The notes: generated by a model from the letters alone, not told the origin. DNA of 64,000 nucleotides from Bacteroidota bacterium (GCA_016706865.1 JADJIS010000003.1:2294001-2358000), one strand, 5' to 3'. Positions 8,445 through 18,169 are shown, counted from the first letter of the stretch. Numbers and translations are program-made.

Positions 8445-9489
8445 TCATCCACTAAAGCCCAACCTACCTTTTAACTCTGCACTTAATTCGGGTAATTTAT
8501 TTCTCTCCATTAGAAAACTGGAAAGTATTGCAAAATCTTTAAAAATATAATGTTTATTTAAAGCACCTTGCAAATATTCTTTTCCCGAGCTTCCACCGGT
8601 ACCAACGCGGGAGCCTATCATACGGTGCACCATGTTGATATGACGGAAACGCCAGGTGGCAAGTTGTTCATCTATATCCAATAAATTTTGCATTAACTGA
8701 AATGGCATTTGTAAAATGGGATAACCGCGATACAAAGAAATAAATAAAGCGTTGCGCATTGCTTCAGAGCTCAATGCAGTGTGTTCACTTTTTGTGTTAC
8801 TCAAAAAAACATCCTCAAAAACCTTTACATTTTGTTTTTCACCTTCTACCAGTGTGTTTTCGTAAATATGAATATAGTCGTTCCAAAAATCGTGATACAT
8901 TGAATTATTTGGTGTAATGGTCTTATAATTTTTCCAAATATTTTCATCCCGGAAAAATGGCATACGTTTTAACCAGTCGTCAATTAATTCTAATAATGTT
9001 TTTTGAGATTCCACTTGTTTCACCAGATCCACATATTCGGGTTTAAGCATGGAAGTATAATATTCTTTTCCGTGACGATGGTCGAATTTTAATCCGAGTT
9101 TGGCTTCCAGAATTTTAAATTGCCAACTTTGAAAACCGGATGCCGGACGCAAGAAATCGCGAAATTCGTAAAAATCTAGAGGCGTCATTGTTTCCAGAAT
9201 ATCTATCTGATGAACAAGCACTTTAAGTATGGTAACAACCCGAGAACTTCTAGTACTATTGTTTGTAATTCCGGTGAATTGTCGTTTACTGTTTCTTTAT
9301 TTAAAATAGCAAGAGCACTATCCACTTCAAAATGAATTTGTTTGAACCAAAGTTCGTATGCCTGGTGAATGATGATAAATAACATTTCATCGTGCGCATG
9401 CGCATTTTCCTTATCACTTTCCAATGCCTGTGCATGGAGAATTTTTCTAACTGCAGATATTCCGTGTATTCAACCGGTGCCTTACTCAT
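8445..9489 (-). pseudogene. kynA: Tryptophan 2,3-dioxygenase, broken by two single-base frame losses
   Basis: Haem enzyme that opens tryptophan to N-formylkynurenine (EC 1.13.11.11). Three adjoining frames carry one continuous family sequence. Frame one starts MSKAPVEYTEYLQLEK. Frame two contains HDEMLFIIIHQAYELWFKQ with the active-site His. Frame three has ILETMTPLDFYEFRDFL, ASGFQSWQF, the haem-ligand region RHINMVHRMIG and GTGGSSGKEYL. Frame is lost near 9442-9446, where adding one A to a five-A run restores EKILHAQALES, and near 9238-9248, where one added base restores EVLRVVTILKVLVHQ. Everything conserved is intact, so this is either a very recent pseudogene or sequencing error. A TAATTTTG box precedes the start. 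Confidence 0.85.
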
Positions 9490-9502
9490 TTGTAATTTTT
9501 TT

Positions 9503-9510
9503 CAAAATTA
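9503..9510 (-). promoter_or_regulatory. -7 promoter box before kynA
   Basis: On the minus strand TAATTTTG is an exact match to the Bacteroidota TAnnTTTG -7 element and lies 13 bp upstream of the ATG at 9489. The matching -33 element is not clear. Confidence 0.45.
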
Positions 9511-9737
9511 AGACGGCTTACTGCATTTTGAAAGCAAAAGAGGAAATTTATCCCAGCTGAACACGGAAAACAGAAATTAGCGGATAACTTTTAGTCAATT
9601 TGGCTATTCCACTTGCATCAGGCAATAAACTATCCACAATCTTAGACAAACAAATAAGTTTGTGGGATAAAATTGCGTTCAATTGCCGCAGGTAGTTGCC
9701 TACCTTTACCTTGAGAAAGTGTATACCCTAAAATCGA

Positions 9738-12158
9738 ATGGCAGAAACTAAAAAGTCGAGTAAAAAAACAAAGAAAAGCAGTTTAGCTTTTTTAAAGGAT
9801 GAGCGTTTTAAAAAGATCACGGGTGTGCTTATGGTGCTCATCAGTTTTTTTCTGCTGGTTTCCTTTGCCAGTTATCTTGTAACCTGGAAACAAGATCAGA
9901 GTTTGATCATCGACCATCCTTGGAAACAGGTGTTCAATACCTCGATTGATGTAAAAAATCACCTTGGCAACTTAGGCGCTGTTGTAAGTCATCAATTTAT
10001 CTATTATTGGTATGGCATTGCAAGTTTTGCATTCGTAATATGGTTTTTCACTTTGGGTATCAATATATTTTTCAGCAAACGCGTTTTTAATAATGCAGTT
10101 ATTATTGGCGAAGGAGTGGTAATTATGATCTGGACCAGCATCATGCTTGGGTTCTTTTTAAACAATGCCTCCTTTGCATTTGGTGGAGCCTTTGGTGTTG
10201 GCACGGCCGATTATCTGGAAAGTATATTAGGTAAAATTGGTGCAATACTTATTCTCACCGCAACCCTTGTAATTTATCTCATTTTATTCACAAAATTCAA
10301 TTTCAGTTTTCTCCTTAATGTTTTCAAAAACAAACCCAAGGTTACAGATGCAGATCCTTTAACCGAAGACGATGTGTTGGTTGCGAACGAATTATCTGAA
10401 AATAAAGAATCCAAAGAAAATATTTTTATTCCGCCTGTGTATACCTCACGCACTGATATTGAAGATCCGGTGCAAATGGAATTAAAAAAAGTGGACCCTG
10501 TAAAGGATGTAGTTTCCCCAATTGCTCTGGAATTAGATGAACCGGTAATTGCCGAAACATTGGATGAAATTGATAATGAAAATACCGAGGAACTTCCTTT
10601 AGATATTGAAGAAGGTCAGGAAGAAAAGATAGCCCTGGAAAACCAGCATTACAATTTTGACCCAATACTTGACCTGCCTAATTATAAATATCCCGGAGTG
10701 GAACTTCTGGAGGAATATGGCAGTGAAACCGTTTCCATTAATACAGAAGAATTAGAGAGAAATAAGGATCAGATCATCGGCACTTTAAATAATTACAATA
10801 TTCAGATCTCAAAAATAAAAGCCACTATTGGCCCTACAGTAACATTATATGAGATAATTCCGGCAGCAGGGGTGCGTATCTCAAAAATTAAAAATTTGGA
10901 GGACGATATTGCATTAAGTCTTGCAGCCTTGGGTATCAGGATTATTGCACCAATTCCAGGGAAGGGAACCATTGGTATTGAGGTTCCAAACGTAAACAAA
11001 GAAACCGTTTCGATGCGCAGCCAGATCAGCTCCGAAAAATTTCAGAGTGCAAAAATGGATCTGCCTGTTTGTTTGGGAAAAACCATTTCAAGTGAAAATT
11101 ATATTGCAGATCTTACCAGAATGCCGCATTTATTAATGGCAGGAGCAACCGGTCAGGGTAAATCGGTTGGTATAAATGCAATTTTGATATCTCTTTTATA
11201 CAAAAAGCACCCTTCGCAATTAAAATTTGTGATGGTGGATCCTAAAAAGGTGGAATTGAGTCTATTTTCCACCATCGAAAAACATTTTCTTGCAAAACTT
11301 CCGGGTGAGGAAGATGCCATTATTACCGATACACGAAAAGTGGTGCATACTTTAAATGCGTTAACTATTGAGATGGATACCCGGTACGAATTGCTAAAAA
11401 ATGCACAGGTTAGAAATATTAAGGAATATAACACCAAGTTTATGAAGAAGAAACTGAACCCGAAAGAGGGTCATCAGTTCTTACCATATATAGTACTAGT
11501 AATTGATGAATTTGCCGACCTGATCATGACGGCAGGAAAAGAAGTAGAGATGCCTATTGCAAGAATTGCGCAATTGGCCAGGGCAGTAGGTTTACACTGC
11601 GTGATCGCAACACAAAGACCTTCCGTTAATATTATTACAGGTACAATTAAGGCGAATTTTCCGGCAAGAATAGCATTCAAGGTTGCAAGTAAGGTGGATT
11701 CACGCACCATTTTGGATGCCAGCGGAGCTGAACAATTGGTGGGTAGAGGAGATATGTTGCTTGCAATTGGAAGCGATATGATAAGATTACAATGTCCTTT
11801 TGTTGATACTCCGGAAGTTGACAAGGTGGTGGATTTTATATCAGATCAACCAGGTTATCCCGAAGCTTTCCAATTACCCGAGTTTATTGATGAACAGGCA
11901 CAGAAGGAAAAAGCGGAAATTTTGGATGGCGAACGCGATTCGCTTTTTGAGGAAGCTGCAAAAATCATAGTTCAACATCAACAAGGTTCCACTTCATTAA
12001 TTCAGCGCAGATTAAAGCTGGGATACAACAGGGCAGGGCGTTTGATGGATCAGCTGGAGGCTGCAGGAGTGGTTGGCCCGAACGCAGGAAGCAAAGCAAG
12101 GGAAGTTTTATTTAACGATATCACACAGTTGGAACAGTATTTGCAAAATCTCGATTAA
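9738..12158 (+). CDS. ftsK: DNA translocase FtsK
   Basis: An 806-residue membrane-anchored DNA pump that clears chromosome termini through the division septum. After a lysine-rich start come four hydrophobic helices (roughly residues 30-50, 90-112, 120-140 and 160-182). An acidic linker (to ~300) precedes the motor: the Walker A motif GATGQGKS at residues 469-476, the Walker B region YIVLVIDEFADL, and the motor signature IARIAQLARAVGLHCVIATQRP. The winged-helix gamma domain closes the protein with STSLIQRRLKLGYNRAGRLMDQLE. The linker is shorter than in enterobacterial FtsK, as is usual in Bacteroidota. lolA follows 56 bp downstream. Confidence 0.96.
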   Translation: MAETKKSSKKTKKSSLAFLKDERFKKITGVLMVLISFFLLVSFASYLVTWKQDQSLIIDHPWKQVFNTSIDVKNHLGNLGAVVSHQFIYYWYGIASFAFVIWFFTLGINIFFSKRVFNNAVIIGEGVVIMIWTSIMLGFFLNNASFAFGGAFGVGTADYLESILGKIGAILILTATLVIYLILFTKFNFSFLLNVFKNKPKVTDADPLTEDDVLVANELSENKESKENIFIPPVYTSRTDIEDPVQMELKKVDPVKDVVSPIALELDEPVIAETLDEIDNENTEELPLDIEEGQEEKIALENQHYNFDPILDLPNYKYPGVELLEEYGSETVSINTEELERNKDQIIGTLNNYNIQISKIKATIGPTVTLYEIIPAAGVRISKIKNLEDDIALSLAALGIRIIAPIPGKGTIGIEVPNVNKETVSMRSQISSEKFQSAKMDLPVCLGKTISSENYIADLTRMPHLLMAGATGQGKSVGINAILISLLYKKHPSQLKFVMVDPKKVELSLFSTIEKHFLAKLPGEEDAIITDTRKVVHTLNALTIEMDTRYELLKNAQVRNIKEYNTKFMKKKLNPKEGHQFLPYIVLVIDEFADLIMTAGKEVEMPIARIAQLARAVGLHCVIATQRPSVNIITGTIKANFPARIAFKVASKVDSRTILDASGAEQLVGRGDMLLAIGSDMIRLQCPFVDTPEVDKVVDFISDQPGYPEAFQLPEFIDEQAQKEKAEILDGERDSLFEEAAKIIVQHQQGSTSLIQRRLKLGYNRAGRLMDQLEAAGVVGPNAGSKAREVLFNDITQLEQYLQNLD

Positions 12159-12184
12159 AATCTTAAAAAACATCTGTTTCACCT

Positions 12185-12192
12185 TAATTTTG
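12185..12192 (+). promoter_or_regulatory. -7 promoter box before lolA
   Basis: TAATTTTG matches TAnnTTTG exactly, in the 56 bp between ftsK and lolA and 22 bp before the lolA ATG. It suggests lolA can be transcribed separately from ftsK. A -33 element is not evident. Confidence 0.45.
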
Positions 12193-12214
12193 TGCTTATT
12201 CTAATTTATCGGTC

Positions 12215-12862
12215 ATGAAAAAAATCATTGCATACTCGTTTATTCTGTTCCTGGGGACACAAGTTGCTTTTGCACAAACTTCTGATGCAGCAGCTGTAAA
12301 ATTATTGAAATCTGTTAGTCAGAAATACGGCGGATTTAAAACCATGCAAATGGACCTTTCCTTAATTGTTGAAAATTTGGACTCTAAAAGCAAAGAAACC
12401 AAAACGGGAAAAGTGATGAGTAAAGGCAATATGTTCATTGCGGAATTAGGCAATCAAAAATTATTTTGTGATGGTAAAACATTATGGACTTATCTGAAGG
12501 ATGTAAACGAAGTGCAGATCAATAATTTTGAAAAGGGTCAGGATATTATGACTCCTAATGATATATTTAAAATAGCGGAAAAAGATTATCTCGCATATAT
12601 GGGAGAAAAGGTAACTGAAGGCGGAAAATCCTTACAGATCATTGAACTCACTCCAAAAAATAAAAGTTTGAGTTTCAGCAAAATAAAGATGTATGTGAAT
12701 ACTTCTGATAATTCTGTTATGAAGGGTGTGGTGTTCGATAAAAATGCTATTCATTACACTTATTCCATCAGTAATTTCAAATCAAATGTTGAAATGTCAA
12801 ACAGTTCTTTCACTTTCGATAAAACGAAATATCCGGGAGTAGAAGTAATTGACCTCAGATAA
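12215..12862 (+). CDS. lolA: Periplasmic lipoprotein carrier LolA-like protein
   Basis: A 215-residue periplasmic chaperone that by family ferries lipoproteins from the inner-membrane LolCDE complex to the outer membrane. A signal peptide (residues 1-20, ending AFAQ) is followed by the LolA fold: KYGGFKTMQMDLSL, a GKVMSKGNMFIAELGNQKLFCDGKTLWTYL strand pair, then MTPNDIFKIAEKDY and late ISNFKSNVEMSNSSFTFD strands. The FtsK-LolA gene order is common in Bacteroidota and supports the assignment. A strong intrinsic terminator follows. Confidence 0.9.
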   Translation: MKKIIAYSFILFLGTQVAFAQTSDAAAVKLLKSVSQKYGGFKTMQMDLSLIVENLDSKSKETKTGKVMSKGNMFIAELGNQKLFCDGKTLWTYLKDVNEVQINNFEKGQDIMTPNDIFKIAEKDYLAYMGEKVTEGGKSLQIIELTPKNKSLSFSKIKMYVNTSDNSVMKGVVFDKNAIHYTYSISNFKSNVEMSNSSFTFDKTKYPGVEVIDLR

Positions 12863-12900
12863 AAATTGTTATAATACATGTAACACTTTCCTACCTTATA

Positions 12901-12938
12901 AAAAACGGAAGGTCTAATTTTAGATCTTCCGTTTTTTT
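12901..12938 (+). terminator. Rho-independent terminator after lolA
   Basis: AAAACGGAAGGTCTA pairs with TAGATCTTCCGTTTT (one G-U) and is followed directly by a seven-T run. Confidence 0.9.
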
Positions 12939-13289
12939 GTGGAATAATTTATTCACACATATTCCAAACCAATAATAATTGCAAAATTTATACCGAATTA
13001 AATCTACAAATATTTATATTTTAATTCCACTTTAAGCCTTATTTAAATTGTGACTTTATATGTTGAATGTATACCCCAATTAGGGCATTAATTTACATAA
13101 ATCAAGACCTTAAGCGAGACGAAATCTTGCATCACCTGATAATACCATGAGATTGTATATCATTGAAATTCAATATTTTATCTGAATTTTTAACACATTT
13201 GAACTTTAATATACTTATGTGGACTACCATTTGAATTATATAAATCTGAAGAATAGAAAAAATATAATTTAACTAAACAAATTAAGATT
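12939..13289. other. Gene-free stretch upstream of the lipoprotein gene
   Basis: About 350 bp of AT-rich sequence with no open frame of note, no repeat array and no convincing -33/-7 pair. It presumably holds the promoter of the gene at 13290. Confidence 0.5.
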
Positions 13290-13790
13290 ATGAAATATCT
13301 AGTATTGATTATGGCAAGTAGCACTATGTTTTTTGCCTGTAACAAAGCAACCAGTTGTAAACTGGGTTTTATGGGAGATGATTGTGATATACAAGAAACT
13401 CCACAAAGTATTACATTAAATTCATCGGAAGTTATGTCATTTCCGGGCACTAAGGCTGACGGATCTGCATGGGATCTTACAGATGAACCGGATGTGTTTT
13501 TCAGAATTTATGATGGTGGAGCTCAAGTTTACCAATCTGAAATTAAAACAAATGCATTAGCAGGAGAAAGTTTAGTGTTTACTGAAGGAACTCCATTTAA
13601 TTTTGAAAATGTAACTAACAATTATACCATTACATTTTTTGATGATGATGCGTTATTAGGAGCTGAAGAAATGGGATCATTTTCCATAAGTTTATATACT
13701 TCAGACAATAACTTTCCTGAGGTTATCACTTATACAAACCCTGGTGGATCATCATTTGTGTTCAATTTTCATGTTGCATACAATCATTAA
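13290..13790 (+). CDS. Small putative lipoprotein with a C2-like beta domain
   Basis: A 166-residue protein whose leader ends MFFAC; Cys17 is a plausible lipidation site although the -3 residue is not the usual Leu. A cysteine pair follows in a short CKLGFMGDDC loop of EGF-like look. The rest reads like a small beta sandwich: PGTKADGSAWD, EPDVFFRIYDGG, NYTITFFDDDALLGAEEMG, FSISLY. The PDVF...FDDD pattern recalls C2-type calcium loops and occurs in uncharacterised Bacteroidota lipoproteins. Its function is unknown. It is followed by a strong terminator, so it is a single-gene unit. Confidence 0.65.
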   Translation: MKYLVLIMASSTMFFACNKATSCKLGFMGDDCDIQETPQSITLNSSEVMSFPGTKADGSAWDLTDEPDVFFRIYDGGAQVYQSEIKTNALAGESLVFTEGTPFNFENVTNNYTITFFDDDALLGAEEMGSFSISLYTSDNNFPEVITYTNPGGSSFVFNFHVAYNH

Positions 13791-13908
13791 TTAATAATAA
13801 TTAAAAATTCCTTTTTAAATGCACACACCAATATTATAATCGATCATTAACAACTCAGAAACATACACTTTATTATTAAAAAAAGGTTTATGGTCTATTA
13901 TTAAACTG

Positions 13909-13948
13909 AACTTTAACTCTGATTTATCAGGGTTAAAGTTTTTGTTTT
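13909..13948 (+). terminator. Rho-independent terminator after the small lipoprotein gene
   Basis: AACTTTAACTCTGAT pairs with ATCAGGGTTAAAGTT across a two-base loop (one G-U) and is followed by TTTGTTTT. The next start codon is 43 bp beyond. Confidence 0.88.
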
Positions 13949-13990
13949 AATAAATATTAAATTTTAATTGTTAATTAAAATTTGTTTAAG

Positions 13991-15217
13991 ATGTCGATTA
14001 AACTAAAGTTGATCTTGTATTTCTTCACCTTGTGTTTCAGTTTATTCCAAATTGTTGCCCAAACATTAGTTCCAAATAATGGATTTGAAAATTTTGTTGT
14101 TTGCCCAATAGGCTTTTCCGAATTTACAGGAAAGGTTAGCAATTGGCAAAATCCAAATACAGCAACACCGGACTATATGAATGCTTGTGCAAATCCAAAT
14201 CCTGCCGGTATGCCAAAAAATGGAATTGGATATCAGGTAGCCCACAGCGGAAATGGGTATACAGGAATTTATACGTTTTCAGGAACTACTTATCGGGAAT
14301 TTATTCAGGTGCAATTGATCTCTCCTCTCATCGCATCACATACCTATTATTTTAGTATGTATGTTGTTTTACACAATAAATCGCAAACAGCAATAGACGA
14401 TCTCGGGGCATATATATCTGTTACAGCTCCCAATACAACCGGTTTGGGAATGTTACCCGGCCTTCCCTACCCTCAAATATCAAATCCTTATGGTTCCGTA
14501 ATTACGGACACTTTAAACTGGACATTGGTGGAGGGAACTTATATAGCAACCGGCGGAGAGAAATTTTTAACCTTGGGGCATTTAAAGAATGATGTTTCTA
14601 CAACTTATTTACCACTTCCATATGGAACAGTTGGAGCGTATTATTATATTGATGATGTTAATTTGATCGATATTACTTTATTACCTATCACACTCATTGA
14701 TTTTTCAGGAACATTACAAACGGATGATCTGAATAATTCCGTATTATTACAATGGTCTACTGAAAATGAAATAAATAATTGTTGTTTCAATATAGAAAAA
14801 AGCGAAGATGGAAATCAATTTTCAACTATCGGGGAGGTAAGTAATTCGGAAACTCTTAAGTATGCATTTATTGATGAAGAGCCCTTTATCGGATATAATT
14901 ATTATCGTTTAAAACAAATAGATAATAACGGAGCATTCACTTATTCGAATATGATCACGATTAATAATTATGCATTATGCGATAATTTGGATGTTTTAGT
15001 TGTTAATAATAACATAATAATAGATTTACCATGTAAGGATGTTCGAAAAGTTGAATTGTATAATTTACTTGGACAAAAAATAATTTCCTACAACTTAACT
15101 GAGGGCAATAATACTTTAGGCATACCACCTGGATTAAATGGTATTGTATTACTTATTTTCACCGATGACAATACCAATATGGTCAAAACCACCACAAAAG
15201 TATTCATTCGCCAATAA
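13991..15217 (+). CDS. Secreted protein with carbohydrate-binding-like N-domain and T9SS type A tail
   Basis: A 408-residue exported protein. The signal peptide ends near IVAQ (residue 23). The N-domain (residues ~25-225) begins LVPNNGFENFVVCP and ends YYIDDVNLIDI, a pattern of jelly-roll domains that bind surface sugars or hydrolase partners. A second module then starts LLPITLIDFSGTL and carries the frequent Bacteroidota spacer motif W-S-T-ENE-NN-FNIEKSEDG, ending YYRLKQIDNNGAFTYSN. A type A T9SS sorting domain closes the chain (VFIRQ). ATG 13991 is preferred over TTG 13982. The specific ligand is unknown. Confidence 0.75.
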   Translation: MSIKLKLILYFFTLCFSLFQIVAQTLVPNNGFENFVVCPIGFSEFTGKVSNWQNPNTATPDYMNACANPNPAGMPKNGIGYQVAHSGNGYTGIYTFSGTTYREFIQVQLISPLIASHTYYFSMYVVLHNKSQTAIDDLGAYISVTAPNTTGLGMLPGLPYPQISNPYGSVITDTLNWTLVEGTYIATGGEKFLTLGHLKNDVSTTYLPLPYGTVGAYYYIDDVNLIDITLLPITLIDFSGTLQTDDLNNSVLLQWSTENEINNCCFNIEKSEDGNQFSTIGEVSNSETLKYAFIDEEPFIGYNYYRLKQIDNNGAFTYSNMITINNYALCDNLDVLVVNNNIIIDLPCKDVRKVELYNLLGQKIISYNLTEGNNTLGIPPGLNGIVLLIFTDDNTNMVKTTTKVFIRQ

Positions 15218-15263
15218 AGTAATTATAATTATCTCTCTATGGAAAAAATTCCACACAGTAAAT

Positions 15264-15293
15264 AAAAAAGTGGGACTTTACCCACCATTTTTT
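15264..15293. terminator. Bidirectional terminator between convergent genes
   Basis: GTGGG and CCCAC pair around an ACTTTA loop, flanked by AAAAAA on the left and TTTTTT on the right. It sits between the sorting-domain protein gene (plus strand) and the 38-codon gene (minus strand), serving both. Confidence 0.7.
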
Positions 15294-15306
15294 CGAGGCG
15301 ATCGTT

Positions 15307-15423
15307 TTAACAACCGCCTAACAACCAATACAATAACAAGAAAATAACTACGGTTCCAACGCAGCCACCGCCCCATTTATAGGCGCCGGCACCGGCTAAA
15401 AGTCCTCTCCAAGGATTATTCAT
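15307..15423 (-). CDS. 38-residue glycine-rich single-pass membrane protein
   Basis: An open frame of 38 codons too short for most gene finders. The peptide opens MNNPWRGLLAGAGAYKWGGG, then a cysteine, a hydrophobic run VGTVVIFLLLYWLL and a final GGC. The layout (tryptophan/glycine amphipathic half, one membrane helix, terminal cysteine) strongly resembles short proteins seen in many Bacteroidota genomes; I recall no assigned function. It is transcribed alone, convergent with its neighbour and sharing a bidirectional terminator. Coding is supported by the composition, a clean ATG and the terminator, not by any search. Confidence 0.65.
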   Translation of the reverse strand: MNNPWRGLLAGAGAYKWGGGCVGTVVIFLLLYWLLGGC

Positions 15424-15617
15424 AATGATATATTTTTAGGTTTAAAGAAATATGATATCCTAATAGAAATAAAAAATCGTACCCGACAAATTAGACTTGT
15501 AAGTGGACCTGTAATAAAAGTGCGTTGGCAGCTTATAGTCTGACTCTCATAAAAGTTTAGATTTTTTATAAACTTTTTCCCAATAAATATCCTTAAAACT
15601 CTTTACTAAATTTGACC

Positions 15618-16226
15618 ATGGCTAAAGTACTAGTGCTATTTGCGCACCCAATGCTGGAGAAATCGGTAACACAGATCGAATTGATCAAAAGTATCAAAGA
15701 TCTGCCGGCAGTAACCTTTCATGATCTGTATCAACTGTATCCCGAATACGATATAGATGTTGACCGTGAGCAACGATTATTGGTTTCTCACGATATTATA
15801 GTTTGGCAATTTCCATTTTATTGGTATAGTTGTCCTCCCCTACTTAAACAATGGATCGACCTTGTTCTGGAACACGGTTGGGCTTATGGAAAAGACGGCA
15901 ACAATTTGAAGGGTAAATGGTTGTTTAATGCAATTTCCACCGGCGGGCCTCAATTTGGATATCAGGAAGGTGGTTTTAACAAATATTCGCTGAACCAATT
16001 TTTAGCACCTTTCGAACAAACCGCAACCTTGTGTAAAATGTTATATCTGCCTCCATTTGTAATGCATGGCACACATCGGGCAAGTGGTGAGGAGCGCAAG
16101 ATGTATGCTGATAATTACAAACAACTTCTGATTGGTTTAACGCAGGGGAGATTTACAGCAGATCAGATGAAAAAGGTAACCTACCTCAACGAACTTATTC
16201 CATCCACAATAATTTCAAACAATTAA
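15618..16226 (+). CDS. KefF-like NAD(P)H:quinone oxidoreductase (flavodoxin_2 family)
   Basis: A 202-residue cytosolic flavoprotein. It begins MAKVLVLFAHPMLEKS, the FMN phosphate-binding segment of the Flavodoxin_2 family, and has the characteristic VWQFPFYWYSCPPLLKQWIDLVLEHGWAYG block (about residues 62-91) and a GPQFGYQEGG loop. In enterobacteria KefF is the activating subunit of the KefC potassium efflux channel, and also a quinone reductase. Here its stop codon is two bases before the ATG of a KefB/C-type antiporter, so the same partnership is very likely. Start ATG 15618 is preferred to TTG 15612. Confidence 0.87.
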   Translation: MAKVLVLFAHPMLEKSVTQIELIKSIKDLPAVTFHDLYQLYPEYDIDVDREQRLLVSHDIIVWQFPFYWYSCPPLLKQWIDLVLEHGWAYGKDGNNLKGKWLFNAISTGGPQFGYQEGGFNKYSLNQFLAPFEQTATLCKMLYLPPFVMHGTHRASGEERKMYADNYKQLLIGLTQGRFTADQMKKVTYLNELIPSTIISNN

Positions 16227-16228
16227 AT

Positions 16229-18133
16229 ATGGAAAGTAATTTTTTATTTCAGGCCTTTATTTATTTATTGGCCGCAGTAATTTTTGTTCCCATTGCCAAA
16301 AGATTGGGATTAGGTTCGGTGTTAGGATATTTGATTGCGGGAATTGTAATTGGACCATTTGTTATGGGATTTGTTGGAGAGGAAGGAAAAGACATTATGC
16401 ATTTTGCCGAATTTGGTGTTGTGATGATGTTGTTTTTGGTGGGTTTGGAATTGGAACCTTCCTTATTGTGGCGCATGCGAAAACCTATAGTTGGTTTGGG
16501 AGGATTACAGGTATTAGTTACAACAGTTGTATTTTCTTTAATTGCGATATTTATTGGCTTGCAATGGAACGAGGCAATTGCGATCGGGATGATATTAGCC
16601 ATGTCGAGTACAGCAATTGTTTTGCAAACACTGAATGAAAAGGGAATGATGCAAACCTCGGCGGGACAAAATTCATTTGCTGTTTTATTATTTCAGGATA
16701 TAGCAGTAATTCCAATTCTTGCATTGATGCCATTACTGGTAGTACATCAAATTGTAGTGGACCCTGTAGAAGATCATGGCTCAACAACATTAATTGCAAA
16801 TTTTCCAGGATGGTTACAAACCTTATCCGTATTAGGTGCGGTTGCATTTATCATTTTTGCAGGAAGAACTTTAGTAAGACCATTATTGCGATTTGTTGCA
16901 GCAACAAGATTGCGGGAGTTATTTACTGCCACCGCTTTATTATTGGTTGTAGGAATAACTGTATTAATGACATTGGTAGGATTAAGTCCCGCGTTAGGAA
17001 CATTTTTAGCAGGAGTAGTTCTGGCAAACAGCGAATACCGACATGAATTGGAAAGCGATATAGAACCGTTTAAAGGATTATTATTAGGATTATTTTTTAT
17101 AGCCGTTGGAGCGAGTATTAATTTCAGATTAATTATCGAGAATCCATTGTTAATTGCAGGATTGGTAATTGCAATTCCATTGATAAAATCACTTGTTTTA
17201 TTTATCCTCGGCAAATCATTTAAAATGGGTACAGATCAAAATGCAATTTTTTCTTTGGGTTTAAGTCAGGTGGGTGAATTTGCATTTGTATTATTAAGTT
17301 TTGTTTTACAACTTGGAATAATAAATAACGAAACCGTTAATATATTAATGGCGGTGGTTGCCATAACAATGGCTTTAACACCTTTAGTAAATATTATCAC
17401 AGAACGCGTAATAATTCCGCGTGTAGGTATAAAAGAAAAAGCGCAGGATATTGAACCGGATGTAATTGATGAAAAAAATCCGGTAATTATTGCAGGTTTT
17501 GGAAGATTTGGAAGTATAGTAGGAAGATTTTTAAAAGCCAATGATGTTGGAACCACCGTATTGGATCTTGATAGCGATCGTGTAGAGTTATTGCGCAAAC
17601 TCGGACGTAAGGTTTATTATGGAGATGCAACAAGATATGATCTATTAAAAAGTGCAGGAGCAGATGATGCAAAATTGATCATTGTAACTTTAGATACGCC
17701 TGAAAAATGTGTTGCCCTTGTACAAACGGTGAAAAAACATTTTCCCAACTTGCAGATAATGGTTCGCGCATACGACAGACCAGATTCTTTTTTATTTATG
17801 GACGAGGGTATTTTACATATTTACAGAGAAACGCTTGATACCTCTTTGCGCATGGGTGTTGATGCGTTAAATATATTAGGTCATAGAACTTATCGTGCAA
17901 CAAGACTTGCAAGAACTTTCCGGAAACACGATGAAATGAATATGAAAAAACTCGCAGCGGTTCGTCACGACAGAAACGAATTTATTTCCACCGCAAAACA
18001 AACCATTTCAGAATTGGAAGAATATTTACTTGCCGATATGCGTGCTATTGATCTGAATAAGGATGAAGGATGGGATGTGGAATCACTGCGTGAGGAAGTA
18101 CAGAATATGCAATTTCCTGCACCGGGAAATTGA
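16229..18133 (+). CDS. KefB/KefC-type monovalent cation:proton antiporter (CPA2) with RCK domain
   Basis: A 634-residue inner-membrane protein. Residues 1-385 contain 11-13 hydrophobic segments with CPA2 hallmarks such as LGYLIAGIVIGP, MMLFLVGLELEPSLLW, ALGTFLAGVVLANSEYRHELESDIEPFKGLLLGLFF and LGLSQVGEFAFVL. A cytosolic RCK/TrkA-N domain starts near residue 415 with the dinucleotide motif AGFGRFGSIVGRFL. Family members expel K+ in exchange for protons, protecting against electrophiles and acidifying the cytosol. With the KefF-like gene two bases upstream it forms a two-gene operon. Glutathione gating cannot be judged from sequence. Confidence 0.93.
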   Translation: MESNFLFQAFIYLLAAVIFVPIAKRLGLGSVLGYLIAGIVIGPFVMGFVGEEGKDIMHFAEFGVVMMLFLVGLELEPSLLWRMRKPIVGLGGLQVLVTTVVFSLIAIFIGLQWNEAIAIGMILAMSSTAIVLQTLNEKGMMQTSAGQNSFAVLLFQDIAVIPILALMPLLVVHQIVVDPVEDHGSTTLIANFPGWLQTLSVLGAVAFIIFAGRTLVRPLLRFVAATRLRELFTATALLLVVGITVLMTLVGLSPALGTFLAGVVLANSEYRHELESDIEPFKGLLLGLFFIAVGASINFRLIIENPLLIAGLVIAIPLIKSLVLFILGKSFKMGTDQNAIFSLGLSQVGEFAFVLLSFVLQLGIINNETVNILMAVVAITMALTPLVNIITERVIIPRVGIKEKAQDIEPDVIDEKNPVIIAGFGRFGSIVGRFLKANDVGTTVLDLDSDRVELLRKLGRKVYYGDATRYDLLKSAGADDAKLIIVTLDTPEKCVALVQTVKKHFPNLQIMVRAYDRPDSFLFMDEGILHIYRETLDTSLRMGVDALNILGHRTYRATRLARTFRKHDEMNMKKLAAVRHDRNEFISTAKQTISELEEYLLADMRAIDLNKDEGWDVESLREEVQNMQFPAPGN

Positions 18134-18169
18134 TGAATGCATTTTTTAAAAGTGTAAGTCTAAAAATAA

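Noticed and set aside
16774..17214. 146-codon minus-strand frame inside the KefC-like gene
   Set aside because: Shadow of the hydrophobic codons on the real strand, with no family resemblance.
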